The notes under the pieces: generated by a model
What the model was told of the DNA's origin: nothing
The model's database searches: none
The model's input: the letters and a program-made list of their open reading frames with translations, nothing else
In this document: piece after piece, positions 26,640-35,669 of the stretch
How the letters are laid out: every line of letters starts with the position of its first letter
Position numbering within the stretch: position 1 is the stretch's first letter
Position numbers and translations under genes: made by a program
Source: Bog-473 sp963777485
GTDB lineage: Bacteria > Actinomycetota > Acidimicrobiia > Acidimicrobiales > RAAP-2
Assembly (NCBI GenBank): GCA_963777485.1
Contig: CAVZQP010000001.1
Location: 682,001-746,000, forward strand
DNA length: 64,000 nucleotides
Reading direction: 5' to 3'

Positions 26640-28358
26640 ATGCACGACCTGGTCATCCGGGGCGGCACGATCGCCGACGGATCGGGCAAGCCGACCCGCG
26701 TCGGTGACATCGCCGTCGAGGGCAGCGTGATCACCGCTGTCGGCGAGGTGGACGGGGGAGCGAAGCGAGTCATCGACGCCGACGGGCTGTTGGTAACGCC
26801 CGGTTGGGTCGACATCCACACCCACTACGACGGCCAGGCCACCTGGGACCCCGAAGTCTCGCCTTCGGGTTGGCACGGCGTGACCACTGTCGTCATGGGC
26901 AACTGCGGCGTGGGGTTCGCACCGGCGCGCGACACCGACCGTGCCTGGCTCATCCAGCTGATGGAGGGCGTCGAGGACATCCCGGGGACGGCGTTGGCGG
27001 AGGGGATGAGCTGGAACTGGGAGACGTTCGCCGAGTACCTCGACGAAGTCGACCGCACGTCTCGAGTTCTCGACGTTGCCAGCCTCGTCCCACACGGGGC
27101 CCTGCGGGCCTACGTTCTCGGCGAAGGCCGGGCCAACGACACCGCCACGGCCGAAGAGATCGCCGAGATGGCAGCGATCGTGCGCGAGGCGGTCCATGCC
27201 GGCGCCATCGGCGCGTCGAGCACCCGCACACTGCTGCACCGCGCCAAGGACGGCGAACTCGCTGCGGGCACCACTGCCGCCGCCGACGAGCTCATTGCCA
27301 TCGGTGAGGCGTTGGGCAAGGCGGGGCACCGTGTCTTCTCGGTTGCGAGCGACTTGTGGGACCTCGACTACGAATTCGCGTGGATGTCCGAGATCTCGGT
27401 GCGCGCCGGCGTGCCCGTCACCTACCAGGTGCTCCAAGCCGACTTCAACCCTGAGCTGTGGCGCGAGTGGATCGACCGCGGCGTTGCGGCCAACCGGCGC
27501 GGCGCGTGGCTCGTGCCCCAGGTGGCGGGCAAACCGACGTCGCTGATGGTCGGGTTCCAGTCCGTCACCCACCCTTTCGCACACCACCGTGCCTATCAGG
27601 AGATCGCGCACCTGCCCCTCGACGAGCGGGTGGCGAAGCTGCGCACGCCCGAGGTGCGGGCGGCCATCCTCGGAGAGGAAGCGGCACCCGGCGGCTTCGT
27701 CGAGCTCATGCGGCGGAACCTGCACAAGCTCTTTCCTCTCGGCGACCCGCCCGACTACGAGCCGCCGCCTGAGCGGAGCGTCACCGCACTGGCCGAAGCA
27801 CAGAGGCGCTCGGTGGACGAGGTCCTCTACGACCTCATGCTCCAGCGCGACGGACGCGAGCTGCTCTATCTGCCACTGCTCGACTACTCGGCGTGCAACC
27901 TCGACGCGGTGCGCGAGATGCTCGTGCACCCTGCCACCGTCCTCGGGCTGGGCGACGGCGGTGCCCACTGTGGGGTCTTGTGCGACGCCAGCCTGCCGAC
28001 GTTCATGTTGGCGCACTGGGCACGTGACCGCAGCCGGGGAGAGAAGCTGCCCATCGAGACGGTTGTCCATTTGCAGACACGCCGGACGGCGGAGCTCTAC
28101 GGCTTCCGTGACCGGGGTCTGCTCGCGCCGGGCTACCTGGCGGATCTGAACATCGTGGATCACGACGCGCTGGTGCTCGAGTCGCCGGAGATGGTGTACG
28201 ACCTCCCGGCCCAGGGTAAGCGCCTCGTGCAGCGGGCGCGCGGCTACGCCGCGACCATCAAGTCGGGCGTCGTGGTACGTGAACACGACGAGGCGACGGG
28301 TGAGCTGCCGGGGCGTCTCCTGCGCGGGCCGCAGCCCCAGCCGGTCACCGCCGGCTGA
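26640..28358 (+). CDS. N-acyl-D-amino-acid deacylase-family amidohydrolase (paralogue 1)
   Basis: A 572-residue metal-dependent amidohydrolase. The N-terminal beta-sandwich leads to D-I-H60-T-H62-Y-D-G-Q and G-N-C89-G, the cysteine being a metal ligand in D-aminoacylases. A late L-G-D-G-G-A-H supplies the catalytic Asp. The C-terminal R-G-L-L-A-P-G-Y-L-A-D-L-N strand closes the sandwich. It is very similar to the product of 60101-61825 and less so to 33912-35660. D-aminoacylases hydrolyse N-acyl amino acids, but many homologues in such gene clusters are uncharacterised hydrolases. It precedes a crotonase gene in the same operon. Confidence 0.9.
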   Translation: MHDLVIRGGTIADGSGKPTRVGDIAVEGSVITAVGEVDGGAKRVIDADGLLVTPGWVDIHTHYDGQATWDPEVSPSGWHGVTTVVMGNCGVGFAPARDTDRAWLIQLMEGVEDIPGTALAEGMSWNWETFAEYLDEVDRTSRVLDVASLVPHGALRAYVLGEGRANDTATAEEIAEMAAIVREAVHAGAIGASSTRTLLHRAKDGELAAGTTAAADELIAIGEALGKAGHRVFSVASDLWDLDYEFAWMSEISVRAGVPVTYQVLQADFNPELWREWIDRGVAANRRGAWLVPQVAGKPTSLMVGFQSVTHPFAHHRAYQEIAHLPLDERVAKLRTPEVRAAILGEEAAPGGFVELMRRNLHKLFPLGDPPDYEPPPERSVTALAEAQRRSVDEVLYDLMLQRDGRELLYLPLLDYSACNLDAVREMLVHPATVLGLGDGGAHCGVLCDASLPTFMLAHWARDRSRGEKLPIETVVHLQTRRTAELYGFRDRGLLAPGYLADLNIVDHDALVLESPEMVYDLPAQGKRLVQRARGYAATIKSGVVVREHDEATGELPGRLLRGPQPQPVTAG

Positions 28359-28396
28359 GTCGAGCTGTCCATCAACGGGGTTACGGAGGTAGGCCG

Positions 28397-29158
28397 ATGA
28401 GTGGCGGGCGTAACGGTCCGGTCGTGGAGCATGCCGACGGAGATGTCAAAGTGCGCGTGCACGGTGGGGTCGCCCAAGCGACCATCGACCGGCCCTCGAA
28501 GAAGAATGCGTTGACACAGTCGATGTACCAGAGGCTGGCGGACGCACTGCTCGAGGCCGATTCGGATCCGGATATCGGTGCCGTCGTCATCAGTGGCGTC
28601 GCCGACGTGTTCACTGCGGGCAACGACCTCGCCGACTTCACCGCGGGAAACAGCCTCGACGAAACGCACAGGTTCCTCGAGGCGATCTCCTCGGTCCACG
28701 TTCCTGTAATCGCAGCGGTGAATGGCTTGGCGATCGGGGTGGGTCTCACCCTCTTGCTCCACTGCGACCTCGTCTTCGTCGAGCCAGCGGCCGACCTCTC
28801 CGCGCCCTTCGTCGGTCTGGGGCTCGTGCCGGAGGCCGCGTCCAGTCTGCTGCTGCCGCGTGTCGTCGGGGAACGCCGGGCCGCGGAGATCTTCTTGACC
28901 GGACGGCACATCAGTGGCTCCGAAGCCGTGGAATGGGGATTGGCCAATGCCGCAGCGAGTCCCGTGCTGCCGACTGCGCTGGAGGCGGCCGAACGCGTCG
29001 CTGGACAGCCTCATGAAGCCGCCCGCAGATCGAAGGCGCTGATGCGGTCTCACGAGCTCACGGTGCAGGGCCGCATGGCCGAGGAAATGGCGGCATTCGC
29101 CGCTGCATTGAAGGGCCCGGAGTTCAAAGCCGTCATGGCAGCGCGAAAGGCCCGCTGA
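28397..29158 (+). CDS. Enoyl-CoA hydratase/isomerase family, isomerase-type active site
   Basis: A 253-residue crotonase-fold protein. The hydratase glutamates are absent: the first aligns with Thr118 and the second with Phe138. Instead, P-F-V-G-L-G-L-V-P-E146-A-A-S-S matches the delta3,delta2-enoyl-CoA isomerase pattern L-G-L-x-P-E-G-x-S-S, with Glu146 as catalytic base. It would move a double bond into the alpha,beta position so that beta-oxidation can continue. GGAGG lies just before ATG 28397. It follows the amidohydrolase gene by 38 bp and is the likely last gene of the LLM-FAD-amidohydrolase operon. Confidence 0.88.
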   Translation: MSGGRNGPVVEHADGDVKVRVHGGVAQATIDRPSKKNALTQSMYQRLADALLEADSDPDIGAVVISGVADVFTAGNDLADFTAGNSLDETHRFLEAISSVHVPVIAAVNGLAIGVGLTLLLHCDLVFVEPAADLSAPFVGLGLVPEAASSLLLPRVVGERRAAEIFLTGRHISGSEAVEWGLANAAASPVLPTALEAAERVAGQPHEAARRSKALMRSHELTVQGRMAEEMAAFAAALKGPEFKAVMAARKAR

Positions 29159-29173
29159 CCGGGTTCGCCTGTC

Positions 29174-29192
29174 GAGAGAGAGAGAGAGAGAG
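29174..29192 (+). repeat. (GA)9 dinucleotide repeat
   Basis: A 19-nt uninterrupted GAGAGA tract in the 129-bp gap between the crotonase and the small barrel protein. Such tracts are rare in high-GC genomes and can slip; here it lies well upstream of the next ribosome-binding site. Confidence 0.9.
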
Positions 29193-29287
29193 CTGGGTCG
29201 ACTCCCTCACCGGCCTGCTGTCGAAGTGGCTCGCGCCCTCTTGTGGTTCGCGGGTTAGGTTTGGCGCTTCAGCGAGAGGGAGGCGAC

Positions 29288-29572
29288 ATGGCGTACCTGA
29301 TCACTCACTTCTACGAGGGCGGCACCAAGGAGCAGTACGAGTCTGTTCTCGCCGCGGCCCACCCAGCGGGCGGCCTTCCGCCCGGCCAGACGTACCACGC
29401 TGCTGGACCGACGGAGGGCGGTTGGTTGATCGCGGCGGTCTGGGATTCGAAGGGGTCGTTCGAATCGTTCCTGAGCGAAACGCTGCTTCCAGCACTGCAA
29501 AAGACGTCCGGCGGTTTCGCCGGGCCGCCGCAGCAACGCAGCGCTGAGGTCGCGAACCTCGTCACGGCGTAA
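29288..29572 (+). CDS. Small dimeric alpha/beta-barrel-like protein
   Basis: A 94-residue protein whose pattern fits a ferredoxin-like dimeric alpha/beta barrel of the antibiotic-biosynthesis-monooxygenase-like kind. It has an N-terminal strand (A-Y-L-I-T-H-F-Y), a helix, then W-L-I-A-A-V-W-D-S strands and F-E-S-F-L. No cofactor site is visible, and members are mostly uncharacterised. A good ribosome-binding site (GAGGGAGG) precedes ATG 29288. It stands alone downstream of the crotonase gene. Confidence 0.78.
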   Translation: MAYLITHFYEGGTKEQYESVLAAAHPAGGLPPGQTYHAAGPTEGGWLIAAVWDSKGSFESFLSETLLPALQKTSGGFAGPPQQRSAEVANLVTA

Positions 29573-29647
29573 TCCAACCCGAGCACTCCCGGGCTGGGTT
29601 GCTCACCGGTTCGGCGCATCAGTCTCAGCGGCTTGTCGCGAGGGTCT

Positions 29648-31150
29648 TCAGCGCGCGTCAGTATTGACAGAACGCAGTGCGTCGGCGAAGCCGCGTACGA
29701 CCAAACTGCGGATGCACCCGTCCTCGAGGTTGAAGACGTCACGCACACGGTTCTCGGCGCCGCCGATGTGCACGTCGATGTCGACCGTCACCGTCGAGCC
29801 GTCGATGTCGAGTGGCTGAGGGTCGGGGCGGAAATCGTCGAAGGTAAAAGTGCGCTCGACGTAGTAGGCGAGGATCTGCTCGTGCCCGATGCGGATTTCG
29901 CCGTCGACGTCGAAGGTGGCGTCGGGCGCGAACAAGCTGCGCAGCAAATCGGCGTCGTGGGCAGTGACGGCGGCGAAGTAGTCGCTCATGATCCCCGCCG
30001 GTCCGGGCTGACGTGTGGGGAGGCGGTAGATGTTTCTCGCATTCAGGCCCAGCACCTTGGCCTGCGTGGCCGTGGGGCAGGGCGCGATGGTGTGGCGCAG
30101 GGCCTCGACCGCCCCGGGGAAGGTGGCGTCGTGGTGCGGGTAGTCGCTGCCCCAGACGATGCGCTCCGCGCCGACGAACGGCGCCAGCGCCGGCAGCGTG
30201 CGCTCGTCGACCTCGAAGCTGATGGCGCACTGGCGGGCGAAGTATTCAGACGGGCGCAGCCTGAGATCGGGGCAGAAGCCGCCGAACGACTTCGCTTGTT
30301 CGTCCAGCCGCTCAAGCCAGAACGGGGCCCAGCCGCCCGAGGATTCCAGGAACACAACGCGCAGCGCCGGGTGGCGCTCGAGCACGCCGAAGGTGATCAG
30401 CTGCGCACAGGCCAGCATCTCCTCGAACGAGTGGGAGACCGCGTGCAGGATCATGGGGTTGAAGGGACGATCGGCGCCGAGCGTGGGCACGATGACAGAG
30501 CTGCCCTCGTGGATCCCGATCGGCACATCGAGCTCCTCGGCCGCGTCCCACACGACGTCATAGGCGCGGTCGGACAGGGAGCGCCCGAGGACGGGGTTGG
30601 GCCGGACGAACCCGGCGACGAAGCCGAGTTCGCCGACGGCGCGGCGTAGCTCGGCGGCCGCCGCGGCCGCGTCCTGCAACGGGAGCATGGCGGCGCCGAA
30701 GAGTCGGCGGGGGTCGGCCGCGCAGTAACCAGCCAGCCAGTCGTTGTAGGCGGCCGCCAGGGTCACGGCGGCCGCCGGCTCGGGGACGACGGAGAAGTAC
30801 AGCCCGATGCTCGGGTAGAGCACGGCCTGGTCGATCCCCTCGGTGTCCATGTCGGCCAGCCGGAGCGTGGGGTCCCACCCGCCGGGCTGGGCGTCGGCCA
30901 AGGGGCGGAACGTCGCGGGGTCGTCGAAGGTGGAACCGGGACGGGCGAGGTTGCCGAGCGGCACGGCCAGGATCTCGGAGTCGCCCACGACGACGTGCTC
31001 GTAGCCGTGGGTGTCGCGGGTGATGCGGGGCCGGACGTCGTCAGGGAGCGCGGCCCACGCAGACTCGGGCTCGACGACGTGGCCGTCGGCGTCGACGACC
31101 GGTCCGGCGCACGGCGGGAGCGGCAACGAGCCGGCGCCGCGCCCGGTCAC
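29648..31150 (-). CDS. Amidohydrolase fused to a SnoaL-like domain
   Basis: A 500-residue protein. Residues ~1-385 are an amidohydrolase of the COG2159 (decarboxylase/hydrolase) type with V-V-D-A-D-G-H-V near the start, G-I-H-E-G and W-G-S-D-Y-P-H-H-D. Residues ~387-500 are a SnoaL/NTF2-like alpha+beta barrel (M-S-D-Y-F-A-A-V-T-A-H-D-A-D-L-L). No stop or shift separates the two. An internal ATG at the domain boundary could allow a separate small product. The GTG start at 31150 overlaps the stop of the preceding amidohydrolase gene (GTGA). The family's first metal-binding H-x-H is reduced to D-G-H. Substrate unknown; the fusion may channel an unstable product. Confidence 0.85.
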   Translation of the reverse strand: MTGRGAGSLPLPPCAGPVVDADGHVVEPESAWAALPDDVRPRITRDTHGYEHVVVGDSEILAVPLGNLARPGSTFDDPATFRPLADAQPGGWDPTLRLADMDTEGIDQAVLYPSIGLYFSVVPEPAAAVTLAAAYNDWLAGYCAADPRRLFGAAMLPLQDAAAAAAELRRAVGELGFVAGFVRPNPVLGRSLSDRAYDVVWDAAEELDVPIGIHEGSSVIVPTLGADRPFNPMILHAVSHSFEEMLACAQLITFGVLERHPALRVVFLESSGGWAPFWLERLDEQAKSFGGFCPDLRLRPSEYFARQCAISFEVDERTLPALAPFVGAERIVWGSDYPHHDATFPGAVEALRHTIAPCPTATQAKVLGLNARNIYRLPTRQPGPAGIMSDYFAAVTAHDADLLRSLFAPDATFDVDGEIRIGHEQILAYYVERTFTFDDFRPDPQPLDIDGSTVTVDIDVHIGGAENRVRDVFNLEDGCIRSLVVRGFADALRSVNTDAR

Positions 31151-32373
31151 GCGAGCGCGGTGCGCCAGTCGTCCACCGGCGGGAGCGGGTGGCGGAACAG
31201 CCGGGCCGCATTGCCCCCCGCGACGGCGCGCAGCTCGTCCTCGGGCAGCGAGCCCCAGTTCTCGACGAGGACGCGCTGTGTGTCGGGCCACGACGAATCG
31301 GCGTGCGGGTAGTCGCTCTCGACCATGATGTGGTCGACGCCGATCTTGTGCCGCTGGCCGACGGCCGAGGGGTCGTCGATGGAGCAGAACCAGAAGTTCC
31401 GCTTCAGCACCTCGCTCGGCAGCATGTCGCTCGGCCACGAGTGGCTCTCGGAGCCCGAGGCCGAGTGGGTGAGGACGTAGTCGGAACGGTCCATGAGCAT
31501 CGTGACCCAGCCGATCCCGCCCTCGGACATGGCGATGTTGAGATTCGGGAAGCGCAGGGCCACGCCCGACCACAGCCATTCACCGGCGGTCAGCAGCGCG
31601 TTCACCGGGAAGAAGGTGGGCCACAGCTCGAAGGGCCCGTCGTTGGACGGCAGCGGTGCCCAGCCAGCCGAGCCGGTGTGGAGGCACACCACGGTGTCGG
31701 TCGCCTCACAGGCGGCGAAGAAGGGGTCCCACGTGCCGCTGAAGATGGAGGGCAGATTCAAGCGTGATGGGAACTCGGGAAAGCTGACGGCCTTGAAGCC
31801 GCGGGCAGCGTTGGTCTCGACTTCGGCGGCGGCGACCTCGACGTCGTTGAGCCAGGGCAGCTGCAGCGGGATCATGCGCTCGGGTGCGTGCGCCGCCCAT
31901 ACCTCCATGTGCCAGTCGTTGAACGCACGCAGGCAGGCCAGTCCGAGGTCCTTGTCCTGGGCGCGCGAGTAGACGGCGCCGCAGAAGCCGGAGACCAGCG
32001 AGGGGAAGCACAGGGCGGCCCAGATGCCGGCCAGGTCCATGTCCTCGATGCGCGCGGCGATGTCGAAGCAGCCGGGCCGCATCTGGTCGAAGCGGGCCGG
32101 GTCCATGCTCCACTCGTTCTTCGGGCGTCCGACCACCGCGTTCAGCCCGATGTTCGGGTAGAGGTTGCCCTCGAAGACCCACGTCTCCGCACCACCCTCG
32201 AGCTCGACCACCTTCGGCGCGCCGTCCTGGAGCGCGGCCGGCAGGCGTCCTTCGAACAGGTCGGGCGGCTCGATCAGGTGGTCATCGACCGAGATCACCG
32301 GCACCCGCACCGGTCGCGGCTCGGGATCGGGCAGCAGGGTGACGCGGTGCTCCTTCTCCTCGACTGGTCCCAC
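31147..32373 (-). CDS. Amidohydrolase (COG2159 type)
   Basis: A 408-residue TIM-barrel amidohydrolase. It has S-V-D-D-H-L-I-E-P-P-D-L-F at the N-terminus, C-L-H-T-G-S-A-G for a metal or catalytic histidine, and V-E-S-D-Y-P-H-A-D for the catalytic Asp. The usual H-x-H is D-D-H here, as is common in actinobacterial members. It starts at GTG 32373 and is overlapped by the next amidohydrolase (GTGA), forming a two-gene operon divergent from the aldehyde dehydrogenase operon. A weak shared palindrome lies in the 49-bp promoter gap. Related enzymes are decarboxylases or hydrolases of aromatic ring-cleavage products; the reaction here is not determined. Confidence 0.88.
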   Translation of the reverse strand: MGPVEEKEHRVTLLPDPEPRPVRVPVISVDDHLIEPPDLFEGRLPAALQDGAPKVVELEGGAETWVFEGNLYPNIGLNAVVGRPKNEWSMDPARFDQMRPGCFDIAARIEDMDLAGIWAALCFPSLVSGFCGAVYSRAQDKDLGLACLRAFNDWHMEVWAAHAPERMIPLQLPWLNDVEVAAAEVETNAARGFKAVSFPEFPSRLNLPSIFSGTWDPFFAACEATDTVVCLHTGSAGWAPLPSNDGPFELWPTFFPVNALLTAGEWLWSGVALRFPNLNIAMSEGGIGWVTMLMDRSDYVLTHSASGSESHSWPSDMLPSEVLKRNFWFCSIDDPSAVGQRHKIGVDHIMVESDYPHADSSWPDTQRVLVENWGSLPEDELRAVAGGNAARLFRHPLPPVDDWRTALA

Positions 32374-32380
32374 GGAAAGG

Positions 32381-32394
32381 TGACACTATCGTCA
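32381..32394. promoter_or_regulatory. Weak copy of the shared palindrome
   Basis: TGACACTATCGTCA: the left arm TGACAC is perfect and the right arm is CGTCA instead of GTGTCA. It lies between the divergent amidohydrolase and aldehyde dehydrogenase operons. Confidence 0.4.
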
Positions 32395-32421
32395 GGGATC
32401 TCGCCGGGCACGGGGGTGCGG

Positions 32422-33915
32422 ATGACCACACATGTCGAAGACGTCACGACCCACGTCGGCCTGGTCATCGACGGCGACGTCGAGGCGGGAGGCGCGGGGT
32501 CCTACCCGGTCACGAACCCGGCCCGTCCGGCCGAGGTGGTGCTCGCAGCGCCGTCGACCTCTCCCGAGCAGCTCGACCGCGCGGTGGCCGCGGCGCGGCG
32601 GGCCCAGCCGGCATGGGCGACGCGCTCGATGGAAGACCGCGCGGCAACGGTCCTCGCCGCGGCGGAGGCGGGGGTCGCGTTCGTGGAAGCGAACGACCTG
32701 GCGCGCCTTCTGACGCGGGAACACGGCAAGACGCATCTCGAGGCGATCTTCGACACGGCGACCATGGCCGGCATGGCGGCGGCGTTCGCGCCGGTGGTGG
32801 CGGACGCGCTGGCGGGACGAACTGTGAGTGGCGGTGCGACCCGGGTCGAATGGGTGCCGCACGGTGTGGTCGCCGCGATCCTCCCGTTCAACTGGCCCGT
32901 CTCGGTGATGGCCAACAAGATCCTGCCGGCGCTGTTGGCGGGGGACACGGTCGTCGTCAAGGCGCCGCCCACATGCCCGGCCACCGTGCTGCTGGTGGCG
33001 GCCGCCATGGCCGAGGCGCTCCCGGCGGGCGTGCTGAACGTGGTGAACGGCCCGGACGCCGCCCTCGGCGCCGCGCTCGTCGGGCATCCCGGGGTCGACA
33101 TGGTCTCGTTCACCGGCGGGGTGGGAACGGGTCAGGCGGTGATGGCCGCCGCCGCGACGAGCACCCGCCCGGTCGTGCTCGAGCTCGGCGGCAACGACGC
33201 CGCCATCCTCGCTCCCGACGTCGTGGGCGACGGACCTTTGGCGGACCGTCTCGTCGAGGCGGCGTTCGTGACCTCGGGCCAGGTGTGCATGGCGATCAAG
33301 CGCCTGTACGTACACCGCGGCCGGATGGACGAGACAGTGGCCGCTCTGGCCGACCGGCTCTCGGGCGAGCTGGTGGGCGACGGGCTGGCCGAGGGGGTCA
33401 CGATGGGCCCGGTGCACACGGCGAACGCACGCGACCGGGTGGAGGCCATGGTGGCCGAGGCGGACACCGCGGGCGCCACGGTCGTGCGACCCGGCCGGGT
33501 ACGCGCCGAGGACGAAGGGAGCGGCGGCTACTTCGTGTCGCCGGCGCTCGTGGTGGCGCCGACGCCGGGCAGCCGGATCGTCCGCGAGGAGCAGTTCGCG
33601 CCGGCACTTCCGGTGATCCCCTACGAGGACATCGAGGAGGCGGTGCGGGCGGCGAACGACACCGAGTTCGGCCTGTGCGCCTCCGTATGGAGCAACGACG
33701 ACGCGCTGGCGGCGGGCGTCGCCGACCGTCTGTCGGCAGGGACGGTGTTCGTCAACACGCACGGGATCTCGTCCATCGACATGTACGCGCCGATGGGCGG
33801 GTGGAAGCAGTCCGGTTTCGGCGTCGAGCTCGGCCCCGAGGGCATGCAGGCGTTCGCCCGCCAGCGCGTCACGGTGGCCCGCCCTGGGCCCGCGGAACAG
33901 GCGGCAACGGCATGA
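32422..33915 (+). CDS. Aldehyde dehydrogenase
   Basis: A 497-residue NAD(P)-dependent aldehyde dehydrogenase. The active site is complete: N-W in P-F-N-W-P, Glu254 in V-L-E-L-G-G-N-D, and the catalytic Cys289 in S-G-Q-V-C. The C-terminal S-G-F-G-V-E dimerisation strand is also present. It would oxidise an aldehyde to the acid. ATG 32422 is the start. Its stop overlaps the next start (ATGA), coupling it with the deacylase-family amidohydrolase. Confidence 0.93.
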   Translation: MTTHVEDVTTHVGLVIDGDVEAGGAGSYPVTNPARPAEVVLAAPSTSPEQLDRAVAAARRAQPAWATRSMEDRAATVLAAAEAGVAFVEANDLARLLTREHGKTHLEAIFDTATMAGMAAAFAPVVADALAGRTVSGGATRVEWVPHGVVAAILPFNWPVSVMANKILPALLAGDTVVVKAPPTCPATVLLVAAAMAEALPAGVLNVVNGPDAALGAALVGHPGVDMVSFTGGVGTGQAVMAAAATSTRPVVLELGGNDAAILAPDVVGDGPLADRLVEAAFVTSGQVCMAIKRLYVHRGRMDETVAALADRLSGELVGDGLAEGVTMGPVHTANARDRVEAMVAEADTAGATVVRPGRVRAEDEGSGGYFVSPALVVAPTPGSRIVREEQFAPALPVIPYEDIEEAVRAANDTEFGLCASVWSNDDALAAGVADRLSAGTVFVNTHGISSIDMYAPMGGWKQSGFGVELGPEGMQAFARQRVTVARPGPAEQAATA

Positions 33916-35660
33916 ACGTCGTCATCAGGGGGGGCACGGTCGTCGACGGCACCGGGGCGGCACCTGTCAGGGCGGACGTGGTCGTCGAGGGCGAACGCGT
34001 CACGGCCATCGGCGCCGACGCGGCGGCCGCATCCGGCGACGCGACGGTGATCGACGCCGACGGCATGCTCGTCACGCCCGGGTTCGTCGACCTGCACACG
34101 CACTACGACGCGCAGCTGTCGTGGGACCCCAACGCCAGCCCGTCCCCGCTGCACGGTGTGACGACGGTGCTGGGTGGCAACTGCGGCTTCTCGCTCGCGC
34201 CGCTCGGTCCCGAGCACGCCGACTACATAAGCCGCATGATGGCCCGGGTCGAAGGAATGCCACTCGCCGCGCTCCGGGCCGGGCTCCCCTGGGACTGGAC
34301 CTCGTTCGGGGAGTGGCTCGGTCGCTTCGACGGGCGCATCGCGGTGAACGCCGGGTTCCTGGTGGGCCACTCCACGCTGCGCCGGCTGGTCATGGGGGAG
34401 CGCGCCGTCGGCGGCGCGGCGAGCCCCGAGGACGTCGCGGCCATGGTGGCCGCGTTGCACGCCGCACTCGACGAGGGCGCCCTCGGCTTCTCGACCTCGC
34501 AGGTGCACACGCACAACGACGGAGACAGTCAGCCGGTGCCCTCGCGCGCCGCCAGCCGAGAGGAGATGGAGCGGTTGGCGGCCGCCGTGCGCGACCACGA
34601 GGGGACCACGCTCGAACTCATCGTGGCCGGCTGCCTCAATGGCTTCACCGAGGACGACATCGACTTCATGTCGACGATGTCGCTGTTGGCCGACCGGCCG
34701 GTCAACTGGAACGTGCTCGGCGTGTCGGCCATGAATCCCGACGGCGCCTGGAGTCAGCTGGCGGCGGGATCGGCGGCCGCCGAGCGCGGCGCCACCGTCG
34801 TGGCGCTCACCCTGCCGCACTCCATGCAGATACGCCTGAGCTTCGAGCACGGCGCCATCCTCGACGGGCTGCCGGGATGGCGCGAGGTGTTCGCGCTGCC
34901 GTTCGACGAGAGGGTTGCGGCATTCAGCGACCCCGAGACGCGCCGGAGATTGGACGCCGGCGCGCAGTCCGAGGAGGCCGGCATCCTGCGGCACCTGGCC
35001 GTCTGGGACCGGCTCATCTTCGACGAGACCTTCGCACCCGAGAACAAGAAGCTCGAGGGCCGCACCGTCGGGGAGCTCGCGCAGGAGCGCAGTGTGAGTT
35101 CGTTCGACGCATTGCTCGACGTCGTGGTGGCCGACGGGCTCCGCACCGGGCTGCGGCCACCGATCCCGACCTCGGAGGCGGACTGGGCGTTCCGGGCGGA
35201 GGTGTGGAAGGACCCCCGCGCGATCGTCGGGGGATCCGACGCCGGCGCGCACCTCGACACCATGTGCGGGGCCATCTACTCGACCTCGTTGCTCGGCGAC
35301 GGCGTGCGCGCCCGAGGCCTCCTGAGCTGGGAGCAGGCGGTGCGCCTCCTCACCGACGTGCCGGCCCGGCTGTACGGGCTGCGCGACCGGGGCCGGCTCG
35401 TCCCCGGCGCCTTCGCCGACGTCGTCGTGCTCGACCCGGCCAGCATCGGGCACCGACCGATCAGGACGCGCGACGACCTGCCCGGTGGCGCCAGCCGCCT
35501 CTACGCCGAGGCCACCGGGATCCGACACGTCCTTGTCAACGGCGCGGAAATCGCGCGCGACGGCGAATTCACGGGCGGGACGCCCGGCCACGTACTGCGC
35601 TCGGGCCGGGACACCGACACCGTGCACGCCGGGACCGACTGGGCGGGCGCCGCGGCCTGA
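33912..35660 (+). CDS. N-acyl-D-amino-acid deacylase-family amidohydrolase (paralogue 2)
   Basis: A 582-residue amidohydrolase of the D-aminoacylase/dihydroorotase-like group. Metal ligands are D-L-H62-T-H64-Y-D-A-Q and the cysteine in G-N-C91-G; G-G-S-D-A-G-A-H supplies the catalytic Asp. It is a distant paralogue of 26640-28358 and 60101-61825. Its start overlaps the aldehyde dehydrogenase stop by four bases. The two activities in series (amide or ester hydrolysis and aldehyde oxidation) suggest stepwise breakdown of one substrate, an inference. It is convergent with the peptidase gene 9 bp away. Confidence 0.9.
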   Translation: MNVVIRGGTVVDGTGAAPVRADVVVEGERVTAIGADAAAASGDATVIDADGMLVTPGFVDLHTHYDAQLSWDPNASPSPLHGVTTVLGGNCGFSLAPLGPEHADYISRMMARVEGMPLAALRAGLPWDWTSFGEWLGRFDGRIAVNAGFLVGHSTLRRLVMGERAVGGAASPEDVAAMVAALHAALDEGALGFSTSQVHTHNDGDSQPVPSRAASREEMERLAAAVRDHEGTTLELIVAGCLNGFTEDDIDFMSTMSLLADRPVNWNVLGVSAMNPDGAWSQLAAGSAAAERGATVVALTLPHSMQIRLSFEHGAILDGLPGWREVFALPFDERVAAFSDPETRRRLDAGAQSEEAGILRHLAVWDRLIFDETFAPENKKLEGRTVGELAQERSVSSFDALLDVVVADGLRTGLRPPIPTSEADWAFRAEVWKDPRAIVGGSDAGAHLDTMCGAIYSTSLLGDGVRARGLLSWEQAVRLLTDVPARLYGLRDRGRLVPGAFADVVVLDPASIGHRPIRTRDDLPGGASRLYAEATGIRHVLVNGAEIARDGEFTGGTPGHVLRSGRDTDTVHAGTDWAGAAA

Positions 35661-35669
35661 GCCGCCGGC

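Noticed and set aside
31888..32421. N-terminal extension of the aldehyde dehydrogenase
   Set aside because: It overlaps the antisense amidohydrolase gene and is Arg/Asp/Val-rich with no domain; ATG 32422 matches the family start.
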